Source: Candidatus Cloacimonadota bacterium
Lineage (GTDB): Bacteria; Cloacimonadota; Cloacimonadia; Cloacimonadales; TCS61
DNA length: 39,098 bases
Reading direction: 5' to 3'
Assembly: GCA_021108315.1 (NCBI GenBank)
Contig: JAIORE010000377.1
Location: forward strand, 1-39,098
A program made the translations under genes and the position numbers. The notes beneath the pieces are model-generated. The model was not told the DNA's origin. It did no database searches and was given only the letters and a program-made list of their open reading frames with translations. Position 1 is the stretch's first letter. Every line of letters begins with the position of its first letter. This document shows positions 27,001-34,099 of the stretch, one piece after another.

Positions 27001-27679
27001 CATAAACAGGTTTAAAATAAGGTGAATAAGTCGAAGCTTTGATATTTTGAGATAATTCAATATCAGCTCCGGTGAAGCTAACTTCTACTTCGATATTATT
27101 ATAAGTTTTTATTACATTCGTTATTGGATTGTATTCTACCGGAGCAACCGTGATACGTGCAATTCTAACCCCTCGCATTACTCCCAGAATTTCAATAACG
27201 ACTAATTTCGGTGAAACAAATTGGTCTTTTTTATAGATATTTTCAAAATATTCAAATTTCACAGTAGATGGATCTTCAATACTCTTTGGTAGTGACGGTT
27301 GTACCGGAAAAATTTTGTTGTTAATTTCTTTCTCAGTTAATTGGAACTCTTCGGTATCAAAACTATTAGCTCGAATTGAAACTTCTGCTCCAAAAGGGAT
27401 TTCGATCAATTTTTTGAAAGCAGGTAACTTTGGTGTTCCCAGTTCTCCGATACTGTGTGCTCCCGGAATTGCTAATTCATTAAAAACACCTTTCTTAGTA
27501 TTTACCTCAAAACTTCTAATGCTCTCATACTCAAAATTGACGATAAGTTTTTCATAATTACTTTGCAGGACTTTTACTTTATTTTGTGAGCCTGATACAT
27601 TAATTTCAATTTGTGCAGCCATAAGCAACAATGAAAATGAGATAATTAATAAAACAATAACACTTTTCTTTATTTGCAT
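21068..27679 (-). CDS. secreted Lys-gingipain-like C25 protease with adhesin-like modules
   Basis: A 2203-residue secreted protease. A signal peptide (about 1-22) and an N-terminal propeptide-like region (to about 240) precede the C25 domain (about 245-605). It has D393 (AGADATWNP), H448 (NYTAHCGQTSW) and C481 (AIGNCCLAADF). T446 and D519 (SYWFEDFYW) correspond to T442 and D516, the Lys-pocket residues of Kgp. An Ig-like domain follows (about 608-687), then CARDB-like domains, a jelly-roll adhesin-like domain (about 893-1025), ASH-like domains, a nidogen-like domain (about 1232-1403), a GEVED domain (about 1640-1805), a YPNNS...GGECR module (about 1870-1970), a Gly-rich hinge and a final FN3-like domain. 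The residue after the catalytic His is Cys, where Kgp has Gly. GGAGG lies 5 nt before the ATG. No type IX sorting tail is seen. Expected role: cleavage after Lys outside the cell. Confidence 0.92.
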   Translation of the reverse strand: MQIKKSVIVLLIISFSLLLMAAQIEINVSGSQNKVKVLQSNYEKLIVNFEYESIRSFEVNTKKGVFNELAIPGAHSIGELGTPKLPAFKKLIEIPFGAEVSIRANSFDTEEFQLTEKEINNKIFPVQPSLPKSIEDPSTVKFEYFENIYKKDQFVSPKLVVIEILGVMRGVRIARITVAPVEYNPITNVIKTYNNIEVEVSFTGADIELSQNIKASTYSPYFKPVYDKLLSRVDHDYPSHPDLVTYPVKYAIVADRMFESTLQSFIDWKTQSGFEVVIGYTDVIGSTSATIQSWVHNQYSAGTPSDPAPSFVLFVGDTGQVPASATGSSSNKATDLYYGSVDGDYFPEMYYGRMSATNTTQLQAQIDKILYYEKYEFADPTYLNDVTLIAGADATWNPNVGQATIQYGTQNYFNAAHGFDRVNDYLTSYTGCYDTVDNGIGFINYTAHCGQTSWGTPSLSQSDVNSFTNVGKYPLAIGNCCLAADFGYSECIGETWLRKANGGAVGYIGSSPSSYWFEDFYWAVGAFPISGNNDGYVPTYDETTWGAYDAPFMSDYVCQDAMIFVGNLAVTEVDLQGYPQHSSPLYYWQAYNTLGDPSLVPYMTQGSVNTTSWDAILPIGATTFQVTAEAGSYVAISMNNVLHGAALVDASGVVDVTIDSFTAAGTADIIITKPQYQPVISTVTIAALSGPYVSIESYTVSAGGDDVIEYGETVYVTTTLENVGTDPATNVTMNVSETDAYITLSDSNESFGTIAAGASVTRTNAYIYAVSNTVPDNHGFSLSANITCNEYSWTSSMNFTAYAPVVEISAVVISDGDNNRLDPGDTANIVVTLENSGGAEANSLNALFSTTNSYITINDNSDTIASLSSSATGNVTFNVTVSPSAPIGSSITFDVDVTADNFYANSDSFTETVGLNLENYESGDFTSYNWTNGGDGNWSVVTESPSEGTYCAKSGTITHSQTTELILEAQVSSDGVISFYRKVSSESSYDDLHFYIDGVQQDEWSGEVAWSEVSYAVTAGVRTFKWSYEKDVSVDSGSDCAWIDYIIFPSFQPGSPAFALSPTSLNFGDVIVGNTSTQQFTISNNGLELMTGDISTSTGYGVTIGAKGSKNSKETISYSIPAGSSETYDLEFAPTASQTYSGNVVITSNDPDHPTNNLSITGTGVAAPDIDLNHNSFDVSLAPDATTNEYLQISNLGGTNLDFGITIEDPAKSTGGPDTYGYSWIDSNEAGGPSYNWVEISSVGTSLTMSDDDNEASLALGFDFSYYGNSYSTINVCSNGWLSFTSTNTTYTNATIPGSSDPNNVLALFWDDLNPTSGGNIYYYADNTNNRFIVEYDQIQHYGTTYPGTYTMQAIIYQNGDIVYQYKTMLETLDSATIGIENSDGTDGLQVVYNASYVTDGLAILFSTDSATSWLNIDTNSGSIAPSGNETITLSIDTAGMEVGTYTKNLVVTSNDPDEASITIPVNLNVNTGGNPQISVNISSHNFGDVHIGSSSTTQFTISNPGTGTLIGPITTPAGYSVNESVKLIACLKNTKKAEKDIQIRDVLSYNVAAGASKDFDLIFEPTAIQAYNGTVQISHNITEDPNVTISLTGNGIAAPTPEIVVSPLTLSTNLTQNSTTSQNIQISNIGNAVLNYSANISYNRDLVRDSRAYCTSTFSNTDDDYITNVTFNTINNSTGQEGADSYGDYTSISTDVIIGETYNLSVSFFSEGTWTEYVKAWIDWNQDEVFDETGESYELGSGVDATLNMNITVPVDAVIGSTRMRVSERYTQYPTACEVSTYGEVEDYTLNVQSNATSNWLSLDGNDSTSGSVIASSNGSILVGYDSTDLELGTYTADIVITSNDTGEPTTTVNVTLNVTNTTNEPDWQPVVYPNNSATLYGILTIDGNPAGAGDKVGAFVGGECRSLGYTQVNEGTAYITLVINVASNGEIVTFEVYDVSEDLVRSCNSTTTADFGQIIGSQYNLFPIYAGIVEEEVYQNSVSTDDPIEFDFDGGSGSGGSCVNIDPPNDGNPDGGTIFITQMTTPPAGLDDPANALNLWFDVDGTNYTGGFPVSVTIEWDNPAPASDQAPELLYSIDDGATWHFVEEDAGITVTEWDLINTDGDNYSVTYSTDHFSQWVMGNGESSPLQLPIPQNVDVSQASNDLNLNWDAVAGATSYQIFSTDEPNGTFTQIGISPTNSYTVTNGALDSKKFFYIKAEK

Positions 27680-27926
27680 TTATTCCTCCGTATTTATATA
27701 AATTTTTGCAGATTTTTATGAGAACGTGATATTGTCAAATAAAAACAATTTATTGACTTAAGATTATATAAAACAGGAAAGTTAAAGAGTTGTAATGAAT
27801 ATCATAATACTTTTATAAAGCTAAAAAAAGGATAATTCTTTTAAGATAGTCCATAATCTATAATTTACTAATGTTTTCGCTCAATGAAAATATTTATGGA
27901 GCGAAACAAAATATTATCCAATAAAC
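27680..27926. other. upstream region of the Lys-gingipain-like gene
   Basis: This AT-rich leader presumably carries the promoter of the minus-strand protease gene. On that strand a TTGACA hexamer occurs at 27738-27733, but no matching -10 box stands at the right distance, so I make no promoter call. Confidence 0.35.
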
Positions 27927-27951
27927 AAAAAAGCGACACTTTCGTGTCGCT
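27927..27951 (-). terminator. rho-independent terminator of the rimP-nusA-infB operon
   Basis: A perfect 8-bp GC-rich stem is formed by AGCGACAC (27932-27939) and GTGTCGCT (27944-27951) with a TTTC loop. On the minus strand it is followed by a run of T (27931-27927). It begins 8 bp after the infB stop codon. Confidence 0.85.
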
Positions 27952-27958
27952 AAATCTA

Positions 27959-30538
27959 TCATAATTTCCTTTCGATCTCTTCTATTAGATAATTTTCCAG
28001 AATATCATTTTCTTTAATATCACTGAAGTTTTCCAATGCAATTCCACAGTCCGAACCGGCTTTGACTTCCTTCACTTCCTCAGAGAAATGTTTCAAAGTA
28101 GCGAGATTACCTTCATAAATTTTAATATCATTTCTGAATAATCTCATTTTTGTTTCTTTTCTAATAACACCTTTTTCTACGAAACATCCGGCGATCAATC
28201 CAACTTTTTTGATTCTGAAAATTTGTTTGATCAGTGCTCTTCCCAGTACTTTTTCTTCAAACGTAGGAGCGAGCATTCCCTGCATTGCCAATTTTATTGT
28301 ATCAATAGCTTCATAAATAATCTGGTAAATATGGATAGAAACCTTTTCGGTATCTGCTAATTTCTGAGCAGAACTATTTGCTCTCACATGAAATCCAATT
28401 ATCAAAGCATCGGATGCCTTAGCAAGATGAACATCAGCTTCATTGATTCCACCTACCGATTTGCGGATAATATTCACCATAACTTCATCAGTTCCAAGTT
28501 TTTGGAATGAATCGCAAAGTGCTTCTACAGAGCCATCAGTATCACCTTTTACGATAAGTTTAATTTCTGATGTTTTACTCTCTTTAATCTTTTGGAAAAT
28601 ATTGCTTAAATTAGTTTTTGTATGATATTTCTCTCTTTCTAAGCGAATATGCATTCTTTCGGAACTAACTTGTCGAGCAATTTTTTCAGAATCTACTTTA
28701 TTTAAAACATCACCAGCTTTAGGAACACTATTCAAGCCAAATAATACTGCGATATCAGAAGGATGAATCTCTTTAAGCTCTTTCCCACGCTCATCAACCA
28801 TTTTACGGATTTTACCATAAGTAGCACCGCAGACAATATTATCACCTTTCTTTAAAGAACCTTCTTGCAGTAACAAAGTGATAATAGTTCCCATTCTCGA
28901 ATCTTTTTTGGATTCAATAACTGTTCCTTTTCCGGCAGTTTCTGAGGGAGCTTTCAGTTCAAGCATCTCAGCAGAAAGGAGAATAGTCTCTAAAAGTTCA
29001 TCAATACCTTCACCTGTTTTTGCAGAACAAGGAATCCAGAGTGTATCTCCACCGTAATCTTCAAGATATAAATTTTGTTTCATAAGATCAGAAATAGTTT
29101 TATCAATATTTGCTTCTTTCAGGTCAATTTTATTGATAGCGATTATTATTGTAACACCGGCAGCTTTTGCATGATCAATCGCTTCGATAGTTTGTTGTTT
29201 CACACTATCATTTGCCGCAACTACGATAATGGCAATATCAGTAATATTCGCTCCGCGAGATCTCATGGCAGCAAAAGCTTCATGACCGGGAGTATCCAAG
29301 AAAGTGATTTTCTTTCCTTTAAAATCAACTTGGTAAACACCCATATGCTGAGTAATTCCACCTGATTCACCTGCAATTATATTTTCATTACGAATATAAT
29401 CTAAAATTGATGTTTTACCATGATCTACATGCCCCATCACTGTCACAATCGGTGAACGAGATTCTTTTACAACATCTTCCTCCTCAATTGATTCCAGAAT
29501 TTCGGTTCCATATTCTTCTTCAAAGCTCACATCAAATTCAAATTCCGCACAGATCATCTCCAAAGCATCTTTATCAAGACGTTGATTTATAGTAACCATT
29601 TGTCCCATCATAAAGAATTTTGTAATAATTTCTGTTGGAGAAATATCCATCAACTTTGCCAATTCACTTACCGAGGTAAATTCATTAATTGTAATTTTAT
29701 TATCTTTTACAACAGTTTTTTCATCTTTTTTATATTTTTTCTTTTTAGTACTATCAGCAAGAGTTTTATTGATGTTCTTAGTGATCACAGCTTTATCAAG
29801 TTCGGTAGGTTCAAATTTTTTCTTCCGCTTTCCTCCTGCTGTGAAATGTTTGATTTTTGCTTTTTGATGTTTATTTCTATCTTCGTATTTATTAGTCTTT
29901 ACTTTTTCTTTATCTTGATCTTTAAATTTTTTCTGTTGCAATAAAGCAGCTCTATCATCAGAAACGTTGCCAGTCGGTTTAGCTTTAACTCCGAATCTAT
30001 CTGTTTTAGGAGTATATTTCCCTGTAAATTGTCTGGGACTTCTATCTGACGCACTTTTATTGTATCTACCGGAATCAGTTCTGCCTTTTTGATAAGTACT
30101 GACTCCCGGTTTACTTCTATTTTGCTGGTCTCTTCCTTGATATGACGAACTTCTTTGAGGTTTATATGTTTCTGATTTTTTATAAGGAACTCTTTCGTGA
30201 GAAGTTTTCACTTCTTTTTTTATAACTTTTTCTACAAAAACAGGTGTAGTTTTTACAAGCTCTTTTTCTTCGCGCTTAGGAAGTGTTTTTTTCGGTTTGA
30301 TAAATTTGGTAGTACTTTGTTTAGAAGTTCTCACTATTTTCTGCTGAAATTTTGATCTATCTTGTTGTCTTTGTTTTATTGCTTCAACTTCTGCAGTAAA
30401 TTTATTTTTTATTTTTTTTACAACGCTTTCTTCTACAGGGCTCATATGGCTTTTTACAACCACTCCCAAGTCGCGTAGATGCTTTTTTAGAGCTGCTGTA
30501 GATATTCTAAGTTCTTTTGCCAGTTCATGTACTCTCAT
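27959..30538 (-). CDS. infB: translation initiation factor IF-2
   Basis: An 859-residue GTPase that places initiator fMet-tRNA on the 30S ribosome and promotes subunit joining. The N-terminal IF2_N domain (MRVHELAKELRIS, 1-50) is followed by a long Lys/Arg/Ser-rich disordered linker to about 280. A second IF2_N-like region follows, around 285-340. The G domain has G1 GHVDHGKT (369-376), G3 DTPGHE (415-420) and NKID near 470. Domains II, III and C2 complete it, ending with the fMet-tRNA-binding part. It is the last gene of the rimP-nusA-ylxR-ylxQ-infB operon, 6 bp after ylxQ, with a terminator just downstream. Confidence 0.97.
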   Translation of the reverse strand: MRVHELAKELRISTAALKKHLRDLGVVVKSHMSPVEESVVKKIKNKFTAEVEAIKQRQQDRSKFQQKIVRTSKQSTTKFIKPKKTLPKREEKELVKTTPVFVEKVIKKEVKTSHERVPYKKSETYKPQRSSSYQGRDQQNRSKPGVSTYQKGRTDSGRYNKSASDRSPRQFTGKYTPKTDRFGVKAKPTGNVSDDRAALLQQKKFKDQDKEKVKTNKYEDRNKHQKAKIKHFTAGGKRKKKFEPTELDKAVITKNINKTLADSTKKKKYKKDEKTVVKDNKITINEFTSVSELAKLMDISPTEIITKFFMMGQMVTINQRLDKDALEMICAEFEFDVSFEEEYGTEILESIEEEDVVKESRSPIVTVMGHVDHGKTSILDYIRNENIIAGESGGITQHMGVYQVDFKGKKITFLDTPGHEAFAAMRSRGANITDIAIIVVAANDSVKQQTIEAIDHAKAAGVTIIIAINKIDLKEANIDKTISDLMKQNLYLEDYGGDTLWIPCSAKTGEGIDELLETILLSAEMLELKAPSETAGKGTVIESKKDSRMGTIITLLLQEGSLKKGDNIVCGATYGKIRKMVDERGKELKEIHPSDIAVLFGLNSVPKAGDVLNKVDSEKIARQVSSERMHIRLEREKYHTKTNLSNIFQKIKESKTSEIKLIVKGDTDGSVEALCDSFQKLGTDEVMVNIIRKSVGGINEADVHLAKASDALIIGFHVRANSSAQKLADTEKVSIHIYQIIYEAIDTIKLAMQGMLAPTFEEKVLGRALIKQIFRIKKVGLIAGCFVEKGVIRKETKMRLFRNDIKIYEGNLATLKHFSEEVKEVKAGSDCGIALENFSDIKENDILENYLIEEIERKL

Positions 30539-30544
30539 ATTGGC

Positions 30545-30859
30545 TTAATCCTCCGTTCCCGACTTGAACAAATCGGAAATTCCTTTTGCAAAATTTATAT
30601 CTTCTATACTTAATATTCCCAAATCTCTTTTATGAAATTCAAAACCATATTTTTTTTTATTTGAGAATTCTATGAACGATACTTTTTTAACAATTTTCAA
30701 TTTTTCAATTTTTTTTCTTGAATTTTGTGAAAAATCTTCTGCAAAAAGTACTAATTTTGCTTTATTAAATGAACAAGACCGTTCAACTTCTCCCATTCCA
30801 AATCTTAGTTTACCTGCTTTGTTCGCTAAATGTAATAAGTAAAAAACTTTTTTATCCAT
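30545..30859 (-). CDS. ylxQ: YlxQ-like ribosomal protein L7Ae family RNA-binding protein
   Basis: A 104-residue small protein of the L7Ae/L30e/Gadd45 type. Its N-terminal part (LLHLANKAGKLRFGMGEVERS) and the following alternating strand-helix pattern fit YlxQ, which binds structured RNA. Its position between ylxR and infB is the standard one. Gaps are 10 bp to ylxR and 6 bp to infB. Assignment relies on both the residues and the operon context; its molecular role is poorly known even in model bacteria. Confidence 0.85.
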   Translation of the reverse strand: MDKKVFYLLHLANKAGKLRFGMGEVERSCSFNKAKLVLFAEDFSQNSRKKIEKLKIVKKVSFIEFSNKKKYGFEFHKRDLGILSIEDINFAKGISDLFKSGTED

Positions 30860-30869
30860 TCCTTCACTT

Positions 30870-31088
30870 TCAACTTTTTACTTTCGACTTCCACTTAACC
30901 AGTTTTTTTAAACAGAGATTATCATCACAACAATAATACCCACGTTTCTGTAAGTTCATTTTTTGATCAAAAATAATCTCATTTTCTAAAATCACAAATC
31001 TAAGTAATTCTTTTTTTTTAATTTTCTTTCTACAGATAACACATGACCTTTGGGGAATATGACCTGTATTTGAAGATCTATTCGGCAT
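30870..31088 (-). CDS. ylxR: YlxR (DUF448) family RNA-binding protein
   Basis: A 72-residue protein with the hallmark RSCVICRKK near residue 16 and a second Cys pair near the C-terminus (YYCCDDNLCLKK), typical of the YlxR/DUF448 fold. Its start codon overlaps the nusA stop as TAATG, so translation is coupled. Family members bind nucleic acid and lie in the nusA-infB operon. Recent work on other bacteria links YlxR to transcription or RNase P; nothing here decides between those. Confidence 0.9.
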   Translation of the reverse strand: MPNRSSNTGHIPQRSCVICRKKIKKKELLRFVILENEIIFDQKMNLQKRGYYCCDDNLCLKKLVKWKSKVKS

Positions 31089-32320
31089 TAGAAAAATTTA
31101 GCAGATTCCCTTATTTTGATAGCAGTTTTCTTACCTAATCCTTCCAGACTACAAAGCTCTTCTTCACTTGCCAAGAAAATATCTTGAACAGATGTATATC
31201 CATGCGATTTGAGAACATCTGCAACTTTTGGTGTAACTCCGTCAAGATCACGAATATGACTGGTAATTCTACGTTCTTCAGAAATTTTTTCTTCAAATTC
31301 TTCTTCGGTAAAAATATCCAATTTAAAATCTGTTAATTTAGCAGCGAGTTTAACATTTTTACCTTTTTTACCAATTGCCAAATTCTTATTTTTCCTACTT
31401 ACGATAATTCTCGCGAAATTACCTCTTTCTGCTAAATATACTTTTTCAACCAAGTCTGGTCCTATTGCATTTACTACAAATTGCTCAGGTGAATCCGACC
31501 AGCGTACCACATCAATAGCTTCTCCATTCAATTCTTTCCTGATTTGATCAATCCTAATACCTTTGGGACCAATGCAACACATTTTTGCATCTATATCTTC
31601 TTTCAATGATTTCACAGATATTTTTGTACGAATTCCGGGTTCGCGAACTATTTTTTTGATCTCAATATCATTATTGCTGATTTCAGGTATTTCAAGTTCA
31701 AATATTTTTTTTACAAATTCCGGTCTGGTTCGAGAAAGAATCACGATCACATCATTCTTTCGTTTACGAATATTTACCACATAAGCCCTAATGATATCAC
31801 CAATTTTGTAATATTCGTCATCAATTTGTTCATCAGGTGGTAAAAGAGCATCAGTATAACCAATATTCACCGTATAACCATTGTATGCAGACTTTGTGAT
31901 TTTACCGGAAATGATCTGGTTTTTCTGAGATTCATAATGAGAACGTGTTTTAGATTCTTCAAGAAGCTTTATTCGTTCCAAAATAGCTTTTCTGGCATTT
32001 CTTATCGTTTTAGGTTCAAACTCATCCAAAGCCATTCGTACTGATATTTTATCTCCGATTTCGGGATTTTCCTCATAATAATAGGCATCTTCGAGGGAAA
32101 TCTCACCCAAATTTAAGTCATGCTCAACAATGATCTTCTGAAAATTTGCTGCAATTGTATTTGTATCAAAATCTACGATAATTTCAAGTTCATTTTCCGG
32201 TTGCAATATTTTAGAAATTACAGCGAATAAACTTTCTTTTATTACTTCTATTACCTTATCTTTCGTAATCTGTTTTAAGTTTGCCAATTCTGCTAAAGCA
32301 ATCATCAGATTTGCACTCAT
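31088..32320 (-). CDS. nusA: transcription termination/antitermination factor NusA
   Basis: A 410-residue RNA polymerase-associated factor. The N-terminal polymerase-binding domain (about 1-125) is followed by S1 (about 130-200), then KH1 and KH2 (about 205-345, with GPKGIRIDQI and IGKKGKNVKL). A helix-hairpin-helix segment closes it (about 358-410: DLDGVTPKVADVLKSHG, LEGLGKKTAIKI). The length lacks the long acidic repeats of enterobacterial NusA, which is usual outside Proteobacteria. It is 2 bp downstream of rimP and overlaps ylxR by one base plus the start. Confidence 0.96.
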   Translation of the reverse strand: MSANLMIALAELANLKQITKDKVIEVIKESLFAVISKILQPENELEIIVDFDTNTIAANFQKIIVEHDLNLGEISLEDAYYYEENPEIGDKISVRMALDEFEPKTIRNARKAILERIKLLEESKTRSHYESQKNQIISGKITKSAYNGYTVNIGYTDALLPPDEQIDDEYYKIGDIIRAYVVNIRKRKNDVIVILSRTRPEFVKKIFELEIPEISNNDIEIKKIVREPGIRTKISVKSLKEDIDAKMCCIGPKGIRIDQIRKELNGEAIDVVRWSDSPEQFVVNAIGPDLVEKVYLAERGNFARIIVSRKNKNLAIGKKGKNVKLAAKLTDFKLDIFTEEEFEEKISEERRITSHIRDLDGVTPKVADVLKSHGYTSVQDIFLASEEELCSLEGLGKKTAIKIRESAKFF

Positions 32321-32322
32321 TA

Positions 32323-32784
32323 TTACCTCTTTCGACCCTTAAAATCAAAATATGTTTTTGCCTTTTTAATACTTGAAAAATCAATTTTATATATTTCAGC
32401 ATTAGTTTCTACAGTTATACTTTCAAGAGATACTTCTTTTAAAATCCCCATAACATTATTGATTTTATCATTTTCTGAAAAACTTACATTAATATTTTCA
32501 TTTATTGCACTTGTAAAGTGAGCTTTCTTTTTCAATTCCCTTTCCAAACCCGGAGAAGAAACTTCCAAAAAAAATCTATCTGGAATTAAATCTTCTTCAT
32601 CATCTAAAATATTTGAAATTTTTCTACTCACTATTCTACAATCAGTTATATTTACTCCACCGATTTTTGAGATAAATACAATAAGCAATTTGCCTTTGGC
32701 TGCATTTTTCAATTCCCAGTCATACAAATTCACTTTGCATTCTAAGCAACTTTCTCTGATTATCTCTTCTAATCTATTCATCAT
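32323..32784 (-). CDS. rimP: ribosome maturation factor RimP
   Basis: A 153-residue 30S assembly factor. The N-terminal domain ends with RFFLEVSSPGLERELKK, the diagnostic RimP motif, followed by the SH3-like C-terminal barrel. The gene opens with ATGATG. AAAGG six bases upstream favours the first ATG. It heads the nusA-infB operon and is preceded by a hairpin at 32805-32825. Confidence 0.95.
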   Translation of the reverse strand: MMNRLEEIIRESCLECKVNLYDWELKNAAKGKLLIVFISKIGGVNITDCRIVSRKISNILDDEEDLIPDRFFLEVSSPGLERELKKKAHFTSAINENINVSFSENDKINNVMGILKEVSLESITVETNAEIYKIDFSSIKKAKTYFDFKGRKR

Positions 32785-32804
32785 ATTTAGCCTTTATACA
32801 GCGA

Positions 32805-32825
32805 AACCACTGCAAAACAGTGGTT
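32805..32825. repeat. hairpin in the leader of the rimP operon
   Basis: AACCACTG (32805-32812) pairs perfectly with CAGTGGTT (32818-32825) around a 5-nt loop, extendable to CGAA/TTCG with one bulge. It lies 20 bp upstream of the rimP start and would be in the 5' untranslated RNA. It may be a regulatory leader or another dispersed palindrome; the remaining 229 bp up to 33054 show nothing clear. Confidence 0.5.
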
Positions 32826-33054
32826 CGTAATTTTTATATAACAATTTTGACTTTTTACATCAACTACCTAAATTTTTACAAAACCTTTTCATTAACGTCA
32901 CAAAATTTTTTTGGTTTTTATCTGTCAAGCAGTTATTCTAATGATGAACAATACAGAAAGTGGTCTTTTTCTAAAAATCGTTTTGGAAAAATTTTGAACT
33001 ATTAGAAATTATTGCTTCAATTTTGCCAAATTGCTTAATTTCTTATTGAATAAA

Positions 33055-34020
33055 CTATCCCACAACTCCCGAATTAATAAGATCATGCATATGTAACATA
33101 CCAATTGGTTCATTCTTTTCATTTACCACTGGCAACATAGTGATTTCATGATCTTCCATAATGCTTAAAGCTTTTACTGCAAGAGTCTCCGGTTTTAGAA
33201 ATAACGGTGATTTTGTCATAATTTCTTTTATAGGTGTTTGCAGAAACTTAATGCCTTTTGAAAGCATTCTGCGTAGGTCACCATCAGTGATTATTCCAAT
33301 TAATTTTCCACTTTCATCTACTACACTCGTACATCCTAAGTTTTTAGAAGTGATCTCCAAAAGTGCTAAATCTAATCCCTTTTCATAAGATATAACCGGA
33401 TTTTTTTCATTAGTATGCATAAGATCTTGTACTTTGATCAAAAGTTTTTTTCCAATCGTTCCACCGGGGTGAACCTGAGCAAAATCAGATTCTTTGAAAT
33501 TTCGTTTCTTAAGCAAGGCAACGGCGAGAGCATCACCTATTGCTAAAGATACCGTTGTACTGGAAGTTGGTACTAATCCAAAAGGTTCAAATTCTTTAGG
33601 AATGTTTACATTAATGACAACATCCGAATTCTTGGATAGTCGTGAATTTGTGTTTCCACAAATAGCAATTAAAGGTATTTTTAAAAATTTTATATAGGGA
33701 ATTATCGAGATCAATTCATCAGTATTCCCACTATAAGAAACAGCTATCACCACATCTTTTTTTCCTAGAATACCAATATCTCCGTGAATCCCTTCTGCAC
33801 TGTGTAAAAAAATTGAAGTTGTTCCGGTACTTGCCAAAGTTGCTGCGATTTTCCTAGCAATGATACCAGTCTTCCCCATTCCTGTAACAACTACTTTTCC
33901 TGTACAATTGAATAAAATATTTACAGCTTCTTCAACAGTTTTATCAATTTTTGCTGCAACGATTTGTATAGCTTTTGCTTCTAATTCCAATTCGTTTTTT
34001 ATTGTAGTAATTACATCCAT
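33055..34020 (-). CDS. kdsD: arabinose-5-phosphate isomerase (KpsF/GutQ/KdsD family)
   Basis: A 321-residue enzyme converting ribulose-5-phosphate to arabinose-5-phosphate, the first step toward Kdo for lipopolysaccharide. The SIS domain, about 35-190, has VVVTGMGKTG (43-52), SAEGIHGD (74-81), SYSGNTDE (95-102), PTSSTT (151-156) and HPGGTIG (184-190). Two CBS domains follow (about 200-255 and 265-320). I choose the second ATG (34018-34020) because GGAG lies 5 nt before it. The ATG eight codons upstream has no ribosome binding site. It points to a Gram-negative envelope. It is encoded just downstream of the SLC12-like transporter gene. Confidence 0.93.
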   Translation of the reverse strand: MDVITTIKNELELEAKAIQIVAAKIDKTVEEAVNILFNCTGKVVVTGMGKTGIIARKIAATLASTGTTSIFLHSAEGIHGDIGILGKKDVVIAVSYSGNTDELISIIPYIKFLKIPLIAICGNTNSRLSKNSDVVINVNIPKEFEPFGLVPTSSTTVSLAIGDALAVALLKKRNFKESDFAQVHPGGTIGKKLLIKVQDLMHTNEKNPVISYEKGLDLALLEITSKNLGCTSVVDESGKLIGIITDGDLRRMLSKGIKFLQTPIKEIMTKSPLFLKPETLAVKALSIMEDHEITMLPVVNEKNEPIGMLHMHDLINSGVVG

Positions 34021-34073
34021 ACTCTCTCCAAGCTTTATTGACATTTATTCAAAACCATCAACTCTTCAATATT

Positions 34074-34098
34074 CATTTCTCATTTCTCATTTCTCATT
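34074..34098. repeat. 7-bp tandem repeat CATTTCT, 3.6 copies
   Basis: CATTTCT is repeated at 34074-34080, 34081-34087 and 34088-34094, followed by CATT. It ends two bases before the stop codon of the minus-strand transporter gene. It is non-coding and has the same unit length as the AATTCGT array inside the carboxypeptidase gene. Confidence 0.8.
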
Positions 34099-34099
34099 A

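Noticed and set aside
27733..27738. TTGACA hexamer upstream of the Lys-type protease (minus strand)
   Set aside because: No acceptable -10 box stands 16-18 bp downstream, so a promoter call is not supported.
29582..29944. 120-codon plus-strand frame opposite infB
   Set aside because: It is antisense to the Lys-rich linker of IF-2. Its Phe/Ile-rich composition is the expected complement of Lys-rich codons.
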